Shown piece after piece: positions 1-11,700 of a stretch of 64,000 nt of DNA. The notes under the pieces are model-generated. The model did no database searches. It worked only from the letters and a program-made list of their open reading frames with translations, and was not told the DNA's origin. Position numbers and translations under genes: made by a program. Numbering within the stretch: the first letter of the stretch is position 1; each line of letters begins with the position of its first letter. Source of the stretch: Allodiplogaster sudhausi (lineage: Eukaryota; Nematoda; Chromadorea; Rhabditida; Diplogasteridae); the NCBI GenBank assembly GCA_945643635.1, contig CALZFC010000015.1, positions 3,941,001-4,005,000 of the forward strand, written 5' to 3'.

Positions 1-1401
1 TGTCAATAAGAAGTCTTAATTACAATATCATTCATGCAATTTAAACTAGGTAGTTCGCAAAGAAGCTTATGTGAATATTTCGTCAGCGAATTGTTATGAG
101 TTAAAACAGGACGATTTCAAGTGCAAAGAAATTGAAGTGTGAAAAGATGAGGAAATAGCGGAATTTGTCAACCGGTGAAAGTGGAGAGGGTGGGAGGGAA
201 GGGAGGGGGGAGCCTGAACGAGCCCTGCCAGATTCCAGTGGGAGACTTCTTCTTTACTTGTTTACCGCCACCTCCCTTCCAATTCTACGCCGAATGAGTG
301 AGAATACACGGTCAAGTTGACGAAAAGAACTTAAAAGAGACTGAGAAATGGGAATTAGCATAATGTGGGAACCTGGTGGTAAGAAATAACGAAAGCAATA
401 AATGTTACCACCGACAGCAATGATTAGAAACAATTGTTATTATCCTTTGTAGAAAAAGACCTAAAATAGTATGTGGAAAGATAGCTGTGTACACATCTCA
501 GATTATACATAGTACTTGTGTCTGATAGTTGCCGTGGAGATGTAGGATGCCCCGCGCATTCTCCTTTGCTCTAAACCCCTCTCCCTTCCCTTTTATCCTC
601 CCTCGCACAGATGCTAGGTCCGAATAACATGTTATGCCTTCGCGACATACATATGTTTAGTTGTTTCAATAAGGACACAACATGAATGACTTTAAGTGAA
701 CAATCATAGGCTGCTGGGTTGTTCGAGAGAAATTGGATGGTACAAGCGAAGTTTGAATAGAATGGGAGGGAACTCTTTTCTCTTCCTTTGGCTACGAAGT
801 AGAGGGAATGAGTGGAAGGCGAGATAACATTCCTCCATCTTCTAATGACTGAAAAACTGCATCGCTTGAATACCGGAAAACGAGCTTCTCTAGGGTGGAG
901 AGTCTTTACTTCAGTTACTTCAGACAATTTCTTTGTATTTATATGTATATTTGTCCACACAAAAAGCAGTTTGAAAAAGTGATCAATAAACAAAAAGTTA
1001 CACGTTTTGAATAATTGCTACGGGGACTGAGATTTCTATACTAGTTTGAAATCTCAGTCCCCGTATATTCTGTTTCTCTGCCCTCTCTCATTATCTTCTT
1101 TTTCTGTATAACGCTTCGCTCTATCGGTATCGCTATGAAGAAGTGAACGAGAGAGCAGAGAAGCAGAGTGTAGAGAATGGCAAAGAACTGTGCTGCAATG
1201 CTGACATTCTCCAGCCATGTCTTCTTCCCTTCTTATAGAATGTGACACGCAATTTGAATGTTGAGTTTGCTATTGCAGAGATTTCTAAAAAAAAAAATAT
1301 TTCAGAGTTGTTCCCACTGCCTGTTCTGAATAATACTTCATTTGTTAACGTTTAACAGCGCGACGGATGCCTGATTAATGAAGTGAATATGTGATCTAGA
1401 A
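1..1401. other. Non-coding region upstream of the first aldo-keto reductase
   Basis: I see no exon with convincing codon structure or family similarity here. The stretch holds a strong perfect inverted repeat (1019-1065, listed separately) and presumably the promoter of the aldo-keto reductase that begins at 1402. Short open frames on both strands look like chance. Confidence 0.5.
1019..1065. repeat. Perfect 18-bp inverted repeat (hairpin)
   Basis: Positions 1019-1036 are exactly complementary to 1048-1065, with an 11-base loop at 1037-1047. The arm core reads CGGGGACTGAGATTTC. An 18-bp perfect stem is very unlikely by chance in this base composition. It could be a small structured RNA, the relic of a miniature transposon or a recently formed hairpin. 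Nothing in the sequence decides between these. Confidence 0.85.
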
Positions 1402-2837
1402 ATGGCTGACGTTGCCGGCGGCGCCGTCCGTTTGAATACGGGCTTCTCCATTCCTCTCATCGGACTTGGCACTTATAAACTTCTTGGAGAACAGGCAAGT
1501 TGCGTGATGCATCAAACATTGGGAGAGAGAGGAGAGAGAAGAAAAAGAGGAGAGAGGAGAGAGAGGAAATAGAGAAAGAAAGCAAGAGAGAGTGTGCAGG
1601 TGGCGCCAGCAGTGGAAGCTGCGTTGGAAGCGGGCTACGGTCTCTTCGACACAGCGAATGCGTATGAGAACGAGGCTGCCATCGGCGATGCTCTCGCTGT
1701 TTCTTTCCTTTACTCTTCTTGGTGTTGAATAACATCTTAGATGAAATAAATGTAGAAGATGAACATCAGAAATGGCTGCCTCGTCGTGGGCTGACCCGCG
1801 AAGACATCTTCATCACCACGAAGATCGTGCTGCCCATGGGAGAATATCGGGAGACTGCACGCGCACGCGTCTCTTCTTCCCTCAAGGAACTCCGCACCAC
1901 GTCTGTTCTCTCAACAACATCCCAGCAACTAATTCATCCCGACTCTTAGATTTCTGGACCTGGTGCTCATCCATTTCCCGAAGCACTCTGCACGAGCGAA
2001 TGATGATCCAGAGAATGCGATCGCCAGAAGAGAGACATATCAGGAACTGGAGAAGATGAAGGGTTAGTCGTTCAAATTAGTCTTCTTTACTCTTCAAAAG
2101 GTTATATAAATAAATAAGTACGTAAACAATATATGTTAGAATATGAATAAACTGTATCTGCAATGCATTTCTTAATGCATTTCGGAATAAGCAGAGGAGG
2201 GTTTGATTCGTTCGGTTGGCGTCTCTAACTACGAAGTGAAGCATATCGAGGAGATCAGCTCCTTCGGTAAAGCTCCTCCGGCCGTGAACCAAGTCGAGTT
2301 CCATCCTCACTTCACTCGCGAACAGCTGAGAGCTTTCTGCTCAGCCAAGGGCATCTTCTTCCAGGTCGGATGACACTTTCATAGCTATGTGTTTTTTTTT
2401 GAAAGGTGTACCAAGAGTGAATTATGAAAGGGTTGAATATCAAAGGCCTTCACCTCGCTCGCCCGCCAGCATCCTGACTTGCTGGAGGACCCAGACCTCT
2501 CTGCAATTGCCTCCCACCACTCTAAATCACCGCAGGTATCCAATATAAATGTATATATACATATATATATATAATTAAAAACTATATATACCTTGAGAAA
2601 GGATAACTTTAAATGAAAATTTATTCTTAAATACAGGTGCCATTTAAGCAAATTCTGCTGGCATGGGCCCTGCATTGCGGAGCTGGCATCGTCCCAAAGA
2701 GTGCCTCTCTCTCTCGAATTTTCTCTAATCTGCGAGAAGTTGTTGACATCAAGTTGAAAGAAGAGGAAGTTGCGTTGCTTCTATCGAAGAATCGAGACCA
2801 AAACTACACCAAATGCGAGGGCTGGAAAGTCTTCTAA
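1402..2837 (+). CDS. Aldo-keto reductase, 7 exons (paralog 1)
   Basis: NADPH-dependent carbonyl reductase of the AKR (alpha/beta)8-barrel family, probably cytosolic; the substrate cannot be told. Model: 1402-1494, 1600-1698, 1770-1900, 1950-2062, 2195-2364, 2446-2535, 2637-2837, giving 298 residues, close to the usual family length. The AKR tetrad is visible at Asp48 and Tyr53 (in LFDTANAY), Lys82 (FITTKIV) and His116 (LVLIHFP). GVSNYE and the C-terminal LAWALHCGAGIVPKS match the cofactor-binding part. Intron 1 appears to start with GC (CAG|GCAAGT at 1495). Introns 2, 3 and 4 have ordinary GT donors. The next gene is a tandem paralog with every intron in the same position and phase. The start is the ATG at 1402, giving MADVAGGAV. 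The family call is firm; exon edges are inferred. Confidence 0.93.
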
Positions 2838-3496
2838 TTCATTTATTCTTACAACAAAAACAGAGAAATCTTTTAAAGCTTTTAAATTGATTTGTGACGC
2901 GATTTCATGACATCTGATGAACTCAACATTAATGTATGACTTCCATATGCCATAACTTTTCCATTTGCATGTCTGATAAAGTGACTCGATTCATTTTCGG
3001 CACAAAGTTCTGAATCGAAGTACGGATGCAGCGAACCACGAATACAATAATTTAATCACCATTTCACAGTTGACTCCAAAGTGAGGGTGATAAGTTGGAA
3101 GACTGTGCTTTTTTCTGTGAGTGCAATGAACTTGGTCTCTCTTGTGGGGTACAATGGAGCAGTGGCCAGGCAGGCATCATTGATCGCCGATTCTGAGTAG
3201 GGAGAGAGTGGGATGAAAATAGAGAAAGAGAGAGGAGAGAGAGAGAGAGATTAAGATAGGACGTAGAGAAAGAGAGGTTATACAAAAGAAAGGTCAGACT
3301 TTAAAGAGAATGGAGAGACGGCTAGAGAGAAATATTTTGCCGGAGAGCGAGACAAGGGAACGGCCGCTGTTCTAATTCTCTCGACGCAATACCTCTGTAT
3401 AGTACTCTGACTGTCTATCTCTTAATCACTAACTATATCCCGTTTCTTTCTTTTCCGCTTCTTCCCAATCATTCTCTCTCTCCTTCCACTTCCAAG
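2838..3496. other. Spacer between the tandem aldo-keto reductases
   Basis: About 660 bp without a recognisable exon. It contains a purine-rich (GA) stretch around 3180-3330, then a pyrimidine-rich stretch leading to the ATG at 3497. It should hold the promoter of the second reductase and the 3' end of the first. Confidence 0.5.
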
Positions 3497-4902
3497 ATGG
3501 ACAAGGTAGCCGGTGGCGTTGCTCTTCTTAACACGGGCCATTACATTCCACTCGTCGGACTCGGCACCTACAAAATTCTCGGCGATCAGGTGTAAATTAT
3601 ATTTTTCAATACTTAAAAAAACATTTTATAGTCTTAATGGTTTTAATCTTTAATGTGTACCACACTTAGGTTTCCCCTGCTGTGGATGCTGCCCTCGGCG
3701 CTGGCTACCGCTTGTTCGACACTGCGAAATACTACAAGAATGAAGAGGAGCTTGGCGCTGCACTCGAGGTTTGCAGCGTGCACAAATAGGATAATACAGG
3801 ACATACTCAGTACTTTCTAATCTAGGCAAGAATCCGCAGCTTTCCTCTCCTTCCAGGAACAGCTGCCTCGCCACAATCTGAACCGAGCAGATATCTTTTT
3901 GACGACTAAATTCTTTCCGGCTGGGAACGAGTGGGCAGCGGATGCGAGGAATCAAGTGGAGCAGTCGCTCAAGAATCTTCGAACCAAGTCAGTGACAGCT
4001 TGGAAATGGCAAATAAAGGTCGTAGTCATCTTTCAGTTACCTCGATCTTGTGCTCATTCATTATCCGAAGAGCGACGACCGTGAAAACGGCGACCCTGTC
4101 AATGAAATTGCTCGGCGCGACATTTACGTTGAGTTGGAGAAGATGAAAGGCACGGAAGTCTCTGGTTTCCTTTAATTCAAAATCGTCTGTAATTTACCCA
4201 TTATTTTGGAAGTAAATGAGAAAATATTGTACCTTGCTGTGCTAGTGTATTTTCTGCGGAAAAGAATAATCTTTTAAACATTTTTTTAGAAGAAGGCGTG
4301 ATCCGCTCTGTGGGAGTGTCCAACTACGAGGCCCGCCATCTGGCTGAGATCCGCTCCTTCGGCAAGGAGATGCCTGCTGTCAACCAAGTCGAATTCCACC
4401 CTCACTTCACTCGCGAGGAGATACGCTCTTTCTGCAAAGAGAACGGCATCTTCTTCCAGGTCGGAATCTCTTCACTAGAAAAAAGTATATATTGGTTAAA
4501 TGGACGATAGAAATAGATTGTATGTGTGTATATTCTATGTTATTGCTTGGCCAGGCATTCACTTCCCTTGGCCGGCAGCACCCGGATCTGATTGGAGATG
4601 AAGATGTCGTTTCCATTGCAGACGCACACAAGACTACACCTCAGGTCAACTTCCTTGTGTGACTTGTTATGTCCTAGACTTTCTCTGAAGCCCTCTGACG
4701 CATTGATATCTTTCAGCTAATTCTTCTATCATGGGCAGTGCATCTCGGCGTTGGCGTAGTGCCAAAGAGCTCAACTCCCTCCAGGGTCATCGACAATTTC
4801 GGTCTCATTTCCATAAAACTAAGCGACGACGAGGTCACTCGTCTAAGCGGAAAGAATCGCACAAAAAATTACACCCGTTGCGATGGTTGGAATGTACAAT
4901 AA
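3497..4902 (+). CDS. Aldo-keto reductase, 7 exons (paralog 2)
   Basis: Same family and likely the same type of reaction as the preceding gene. Model: 3497-3589, 3670-3768, 3857-3987, 4037-4149, 4290-4459, 4555-4644, 4717-4902, giving 293 residues. Exons 1 to 6 have exactly the same lengths as in paralog 1 (93, 99, 131, 113, 170, 90 nt), clear evidence of tandem duplication. The tetrad is Asp48, Tyr53, Lys82 and His116. The end of exon 4 is uncertain. The paralog-like end uses a GC donor (AAAG|GCACGG at 4150). A GT donor 15 bp further on (4165) would insert five in-frame residues and give 298. Substitutions around the active site (LFDTAKYYKNE against LFDTANAYENE) suggest divergent substrate preference, which is inference. 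Confidence 0.92.
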
Positions 4903-5915
4903 CCATGAAGAAACTGATAGAATTTGTTTCTTCTCAATTTAGCAATTGAAGAAGGCTTTCTTCACGTTAGAATCTTTTTACTCTTGTTAATTTATCACGA
5001 TTTCTCATCGTTGGTTTACTCCTACAAGTCAGCATTTCTTGTTTTGATATATAAAGATATAAATTTTGGGCGGTGATGCCTTTTCTTTATACATTCCTCT
5101 GAAATCTTTTAGAGTGAATAATAATATTAAATTAGCCACCATTGATTGTTCAATTAAACATTCTGCATATTCTATGCATGCACACATTGATGGGGTATAC
5201 GACAGACTGCCAGGATGCATTCAATGACTTCTAGGCACACTTCATATGCTGCCTAACTTGTGAAGGGAGAAGCCTCTCCCCTTTCCAGTAAATCCTCCCC
5301 CTTTTTGTATTCTTCCAAGGCATCTTCTCAAATATCATCCGTCCGAATTGTCATCGTCGCTTCTACAGAAGGGAAACTTTTCAAATATGAACTCTTCAAC
5401 TGCTTCCCTCTGTTTCTTCGTTTCTCTTCGTTCGTTTTTGCTCCCATTTCCTTTTCTCCCTCACCCTTCTTTCTCGATTTCTTCTCGCATTTCCTATTCC
5501 GTTCCAGACCGAAAGATTAAAAGAGAAAAAAGTGTTTTCTAGTTCCGATGCAATGTTGAAGATGTTTCTTTGGATTTATGTAAATTTACCATGATTTGTT
5601 GTTCATTCTTGTATGATAGTTTTAAATACAATTCAACCAATGCATTTAGTCTGGGAGAAGGATAAAACGCAATTCACAGTAGCAAGCAAATTATTTATGT
5701 TAATTTCCTTTTTCTCGTCCTCCATTTCATTTCGTACTCCTCCACATTCTCCTTGCCTTTTCTCTCACCTCCTCCGTTTGATGTTTGCAAACCGTTGTTC
5801 TGGGTCGAATTACCTCGTCGTTCCGGGTGGCCATAAAGCGAGGTTCTTTTGAAGCCTTCGAAGGAAGCCAAGAAGATTGCCTTCTGGCTTAGCCGCCATT
5901 CACGCTCCTTCTCTC

Positions 5916-5919
<4 letters not shown>

Positions 5920-5969
<50 letters not shown>
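5920..5969. repeat. (CT)n microsatellite
   Basis: About 25 uninterrupted CT units on the plus strand, followed by impure CTTT-type sequence to about 6050. The overlapping Ser/Leu-repeat open frames are artefacts of this repeat. Confidence 0.9.
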
Positions 5970-5971
<2 letters not shown>

Positions 5972-7121
5972 TTACTCTCTTTCTCCCGTTCTTTCTCTTT
6001 CTTTCTCGCTCTTTCTACACTTCTTTCTTTCTCTCCCTCTCTTTCTTTCTCTTAATCTGACTCGCCATGACTCTCCAGCACTGACTTCTGTTATTTCTAA
6101 CACGTCACTCTTTCCGTCTGATGAATGCAGTTGTATTCGATATTCACACATCGAGAGAAAGAGAGAGAAAAGGAGATTGAGTGAAAGAGAGAGAGAGCCA
6201 AACAGACGGAGGGCGAAGGAGAGAAATGCAGTGCGAGAGTTGTCTTGGGTGGAAAACTGGGAAGCAGACGGCAGAGATATGCAACGCATAATTTCATACC
6301 TAAAATACTAGGTGAAAAAATATTTAAGAGCTTAGTAGTACCAGCACGAGGTATATGGAATGTTTGGACTGAAAAGAGGGAAAAAGCGCCAGTGCCATTG
6401 TCGTTCTCTCTCCAAGCTGCTATGCATTCCATCAAGACATTCATAGAGAATTGCATGAGAGCGGAACAAAAAAAGGGCAGTCTGAGGCTGCTAAAACCTT
6501 GCATACTTGGAAATTCTCCGCATAACTGCAGATGCTTCTTTATTCTTTAAATGGACTTCTTCTATGTCGGAGTTCGATGGTTCTTTTAACTTTACCAAAC
6601 AGAGAAATGGTAATTCCACCAAGGCAATGCACCAAGCGAAAGGTGCTTGTAATCTGAAAGTTATCAGTTATGCAAAAGCGCAAACACGCAAGTTTCTGTT
6701 ATGTATGAATCTAGTTTTGCTCTGCGTTCGATCTTTTCTCTGTTTATTGCTGCTTTTGTGGTGGAGCAGCCCATCTCTGATTCATCATTCCAAATAATGT
6801 AAACGATGTTCGCCTCTCTCTGATATTAGCCCAGTAAATGGGAGAAGAAAGGGTTGCCAGTGGATCGCCAGCCGCTCTCCTCAATCCCTTTGTCCTTCCT
6901 CTTCCTCCATTCCATTCCACTTTTACACCATCTGCTTACGATTAGAGTAATCGTTCATTTGTGATCATTCACCCAAAGCAGCTGGTCGCTGTCCCGTATT
7001 CTCCTGTTTTGAAAGAAAATATCTTTTTCAACATCCTTTTTTATCTGCGTCTGTTTTAGCTTCCTTCTTTCTAAAAATTTTTTCCTATTTATCTTCTTTT
7101 CAACTTCTCTCAATTTCTTCC

Positions 7122-7162
7122 TCTTCTCTCTTTCTCTCTCTCTCTCTCCCCTTCTCTCTCTC

Positions 7163-7196
<34 letters not shown>

Positions 7197-7200
7197 ACTC
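7122..7200. repeat. Imperfect (CT)n microsatellite
   Basis: CT-dinucleotide tract with occasional CA, CC and TTT interruptions. It resembles the other polypyrimidine tracts scattered through the window. Confidence 0.85.
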
Positions 7201-8773
7201 TCTACCCATTACAAAACCCTCCATTCAGTCTGCATCTTCTAAGCCACTTTCTGTATGCCTATCTCCCATGACAAATTTGGCTTGTTCCTATGGCGAGGCG
7301 GGGACTCAAATTCTTCTTTCCCGAAAGTCGGTTGTCTCTCGCACTCGAATTTGAGTACAAACTGGGACCGTTTATGATCTGTCTCTTCCGAATCTTGTGC
7401 GGATTATGGTTCAGAGCAGAGCTGTTCGATGAAAGACTTTCGAGCTCATTCCAGCAAAAGCAAACGCTAGTTTTAGTTTTTGTCTAGTTTCAAGCGCAAT
7501 TTGAAGAATAATATTGCTGTACCAATCCTTCAAAAATTGCGAATTGTGCTTGTTGCGGTATTATTTGTAACTGCGAAGTCTTTCGGAATGAGTAACTAGG
7601 GTTTAGCTCTCAACCTCAAAACCAAGAGGTTTCTCCACACCAATCCCTAGTTTGGGGGGTCGTCGTTATTTCAAAGAAGTCTGTCTTATGCGACAACCGT
7701 TAAATGCTAAGAGTTCTTTTTTGCGTCAATTTTGAGTTATCAGCTTTCAGTACTGTTTTGAATTCATTGCTCGCCCCTAGCTCTTCTTTATCGTGATGCC
7801 GTTTGCTTCTTTCTCAGGTCTTTTATTGTGTCGTGCAAATGTTTATTCTTCTGGGTTTGTGCCAAAGGCTGTCTTCGTATTTGAGCAAACTCAAGTTGTC
7901 AAATTGTGGTTAAACGGCATGCCGCGCCTGTGGTAACAACAGGTTTTACTTTCTTCTTCTTCCTCCCGCCTTTTGCTTCTGTGTATTGTGCATTTGGAGT
8001 ATTTATTCATGTAAGTTCTTTGGCTTTGAAAGGTGCAATTATTTGTTCTGCTATTTTTCGAAAGTAAACAGATTTCGCTTAGAATCAAATTCAAGGACTT
8101 CGAGCTCTTGCATACTCTCCTTATACCAACACTTTTCATTTCTTCGAGTAACCTTTCGTAAAGGAGTTAGCCAGGCTGCTCGAACTCGAAACGTCATTTC
8201 TGTTGGGCACTCGCTGGACATTCCATGTATCCTTCCATCCGCCGGGATTGAATCTGGCATTGTATTTTCTCTCTGCCGTCTATGTGTGTCCTCGTATTGC
8301 TCTATATCCCTCTTTTCTCTCCCGTCCGCACACTCCATTCTCAAGCTGCTCATGAACATGTTTCCATTCTTTTTCTCCTCCAACCTGCTTGCACCACGAG
8401 ATGGACACCCGTTTCTCATTCATAGTTTCGTTCTTTCGCCCCATGCCCATCCGTGCTTGAGCCATTCACTGCTTAGTTCAACTTGCAGTAGCCGGCGAGA
8501 GAAGATTCTGTACGCGTAGCTCTTCTCGCCTTCTCAAGACTGATTATCGAGTGGCCAGGCACTTGATTCTTACACGATTTCATCCGCCTGCCCACTCAGG
8601 TGCGACTTATAATTCGGAAAATACATTTAAAGTGAGAGAAGGGTTAATAATAAGAGAGAAGAACACCAAACCATGCAAACATGCAAAGCAATGACTGATG
8701 CGAGCCAGCGTGTTTTGAGCAGTAACTCCTCTCCTGCAGATCGTGGCGGGACCTTTCTTGGCCCCAGCTGACG

Positions 8774-11700
8774 ATGCTCATGCATCGGCGGATATCCCGC
8801 GTCTTTAATTTAGTCATTGTCGTCTGCATGGCAAGTTTCTTTTAGATATTCTGAATTTTACTATGATTGCTTAGCTACCTTTCTTTTCTTTCATTCTTTT
8901 ATAATCTTTCTCTTTTTCTGTTATTATGTCCAGGGTGGGCAAAAACCGGCCCGGGCCGGCCCGGCAACTCCAGGCCAGGCCCGGGCCGGCCCGGCAATGT
9001 CCAGGCCGGGCCGGGCCTGCATTCGTAGGCCCGGGCCCTACTTCCAGAAATATGTGGCGGGCCGGGGCCGGGCCCGGGCCAGGTTTTCAACCGTAAATAT
9101 GCTTAGGTGGAGCAAAAACACGGGCGGGTTAAATATAATTCATCAAAAATACGTGTAAATTTTTGCAGACGTTGCCCAAATCTATCAAAACAGGTAAAAA
9201 ACGCGAAAAAACAGGATTTTGTTTTGTTTAAACCATCATATATTCGGCCTTATTTTTGGATGCCGACGTTTCATTAGGCGTGAAAGGCTAGAAATTAGGC
9301 CCGGGCCCTGGCCGGGCCCGGATTTTAAATTCAGATGCGGGCCGGGCCCGGGCTGGCCCGCGTTCGATAAGGCCGGGCCCGGGCCGGGCCTTGTACCATT
9401 CGGGCCGGCCCGGGCCAGGACCGCTAATTTATATTAGGCCCGGGCCCGGATTTTAAATTCAGATGCGGGCCGGGCCGCGGGCCACCCGCGGGCCTGGCCC
9501 GGGCCGCCCACCCCTGATTATGTCATTGCATTAACTTATTCCGTAAACATACAGGTATGTCTCGTGTTTCTGTTCCTGCAACGACCACAAGTGGACTTGG
9601 ATGATTCTAATGTGGATGCCATTGTCATGGCTGCAAGGCACAAATCGTTCGATGAGGTCGAAAGCATCGGACAGGTCACTTTTTTTTATCTAGCAAAATG
9701 TTTTTTTTTTTGCTTCCGCATTTCACTCATTCTTTTTTGCCGATTTTATATGCATGCCTGACTGAAATATCATGAAGTTTGGCTACGTGTTCATGTTAGA
9801 AAAAAAACAGCTGTTTAGATAGCCAAGCCATCCAGCGGGGCAGTGGATATGCCGGAGAATCGAATCACTGCGTCAGGTTTGTTTCTTCTCCCTTCCTAAA
9901 ATGTTCACCATGTTCATCTTTTGTACTGGGACTTGGGAGAGAACTGAAATGAGTGTCGATGCTTTTAGCCCTGCTGCGGAATGACAGCTCCGCTTCTGTG
10001 ACTGGCGACCTCGACTCGTGGGCCACCCAACTACGCCAAGTTGCCAGTCAGAGACCATTGTAATGGAATTGCCTATAGTAAGTCCTTCTATTGTTTGAAG
10101 ATGCGAAGTGGGATGGAGACGGCCGATCTGAGAGAAGAGCCAGTGGAGGTGGCAACATCACTGGCCGCCACATTGTCGACTCCGTTGTCTTTCTCAACGA
10201 ACACTTCGCCACCCTCAACACTGATCGATTCGGCCCCATTGAGACAGCCAAGACTGTCATTGTCATTCAAGTCAGTTTTCTGCATTTTACATTTATTTCT
10301 TCATCGTTTATAGATGTCACAACATGTTCAAATATATCTCGACTCGGTTGCTGAAGGCCTTGCTCTCTTTTGCCACTTGTTGTATTTTGCCCGTCAAGGT
10401 TCGGTAACTCTGTTTCTCCAGCTTCTCTTGCTGTAATCTATTCGGGATGTCTTATCGCCGCAACAATTCTTAAGCTAAAGAATGAAACCGTGATTTTACT
10501 CTATTTCATTATCGCTGCTCTGCCATTTCTAGACCATTAACGTTCTCCGCTCTGCCTTGATTTGAAGCTCGACTTATTAAACTATTCTCGATCCTATCTC
10601 TATTACTTACGAGTACTGGCTCACGTTCTTTTATATGTTTCTAATTCAAATTATCATTTATCGGTGTGCAGCTTTCATGTCCGTCGGTGGATCGTTGCAA
10701 TAGTTTTCCATTCGTGTGTCTAGTTGGTACGTATCTCTTCCTACCTCTACAGTACAATCTCACACCCTTGTTCTATTGCCACTCTAAAATTTTCCTTTTT
10801 TGTGTCCACTAAGCAGTGCAGAGAGCCCAATTTTTTTATGTATATTAACCTAGATTACAATTGATCTTCATCTCCCTTTCGCTCCCCTTCGCTGCGCTCT
10901 GCTCCTTTTGGTGTTGGGGGCCAGCACAGTCACATTTTATCCAGGGAAGAAAAGGGTCCATGCATTGCGCAGAAAAGTAGGGTGGGGTAAACCCAAAATG
11001 GGTTCGAAAATCAGGGTGGGTAGTAAAAAAAAAAATTTTTTTTCTAACAAATAAGCATATCCAAACAAACCGCCGCTCAGATAATAGGTTCAGGGTAAAA
11101 AAAGGGGGTCAGGGGGAAAAATTTCTGTAAAAATGACGTTATTTATTCAAAATCTCCTTTTAAATGGTCTCGTGTTAAGTACCTTATCTCTTCAGGTTAT
11201 AAGAGTGGGGTTAATTTGGCCGGTCAAAACCGGTCAAAAACCAAAGTGGGTCCATGCATTACATGGACCCTTTTCTTCCCTGATTTTATCCGTTTCATAC
11301 CGGAGGCTTAGTGTGCCAGACACGACAACCTACTCACCCTCCTTTCTCACTACTCTGCACTGTACCATTTGAACATGTCGTGACATCTTTTAAGCCATGA
11401 ATGAATGAATATGCCCTGATCCCTTCCTCATAAATCGACTGAGTGAGTGCTGCCCTCTGCAGGTCCACTCTCGTCTTGAATACCTCCGCTACTTGGTGGA
11501 AACACTGTCAAGAGCACGCGGCATAGAAGAGACTCTTCTTGTCTTCTCCCATGACATCCACATCGAGGCCATCAATCATGTCGTCCGTAACATCTCCTTC
11601 GCCAGGGTACGGTACCACTGTTTTGATGCGATAGCCAAAGTGAACAACAGAACAGAATATTTTGGAATGGCAATTTGCATTGCAGGTGATCCAGATATTC

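Larger units (their letters stand above)
4903..8773. other. Gene-poor spacer, pyrimidine-rich
   Basis: About 3.9 kb in which I recognise no gene. Several open frames of 60-180 codons occur, but they are Ser/Leu/Phe-rich products of CT-rich DNA and lack family features or consistent splice sites. Two microsatellite clusters are listed separately. Confidence 0.45.

Noticed and set aside
8817..9437. Gly/Pro/Ala/Arg-rich frames suggesting a collagen-like protein
   Set aside because: They lie wholly within the GC-rich hAT-like element in MGAT2 intron 1 and reflect its GGCCCGGGCC motif.
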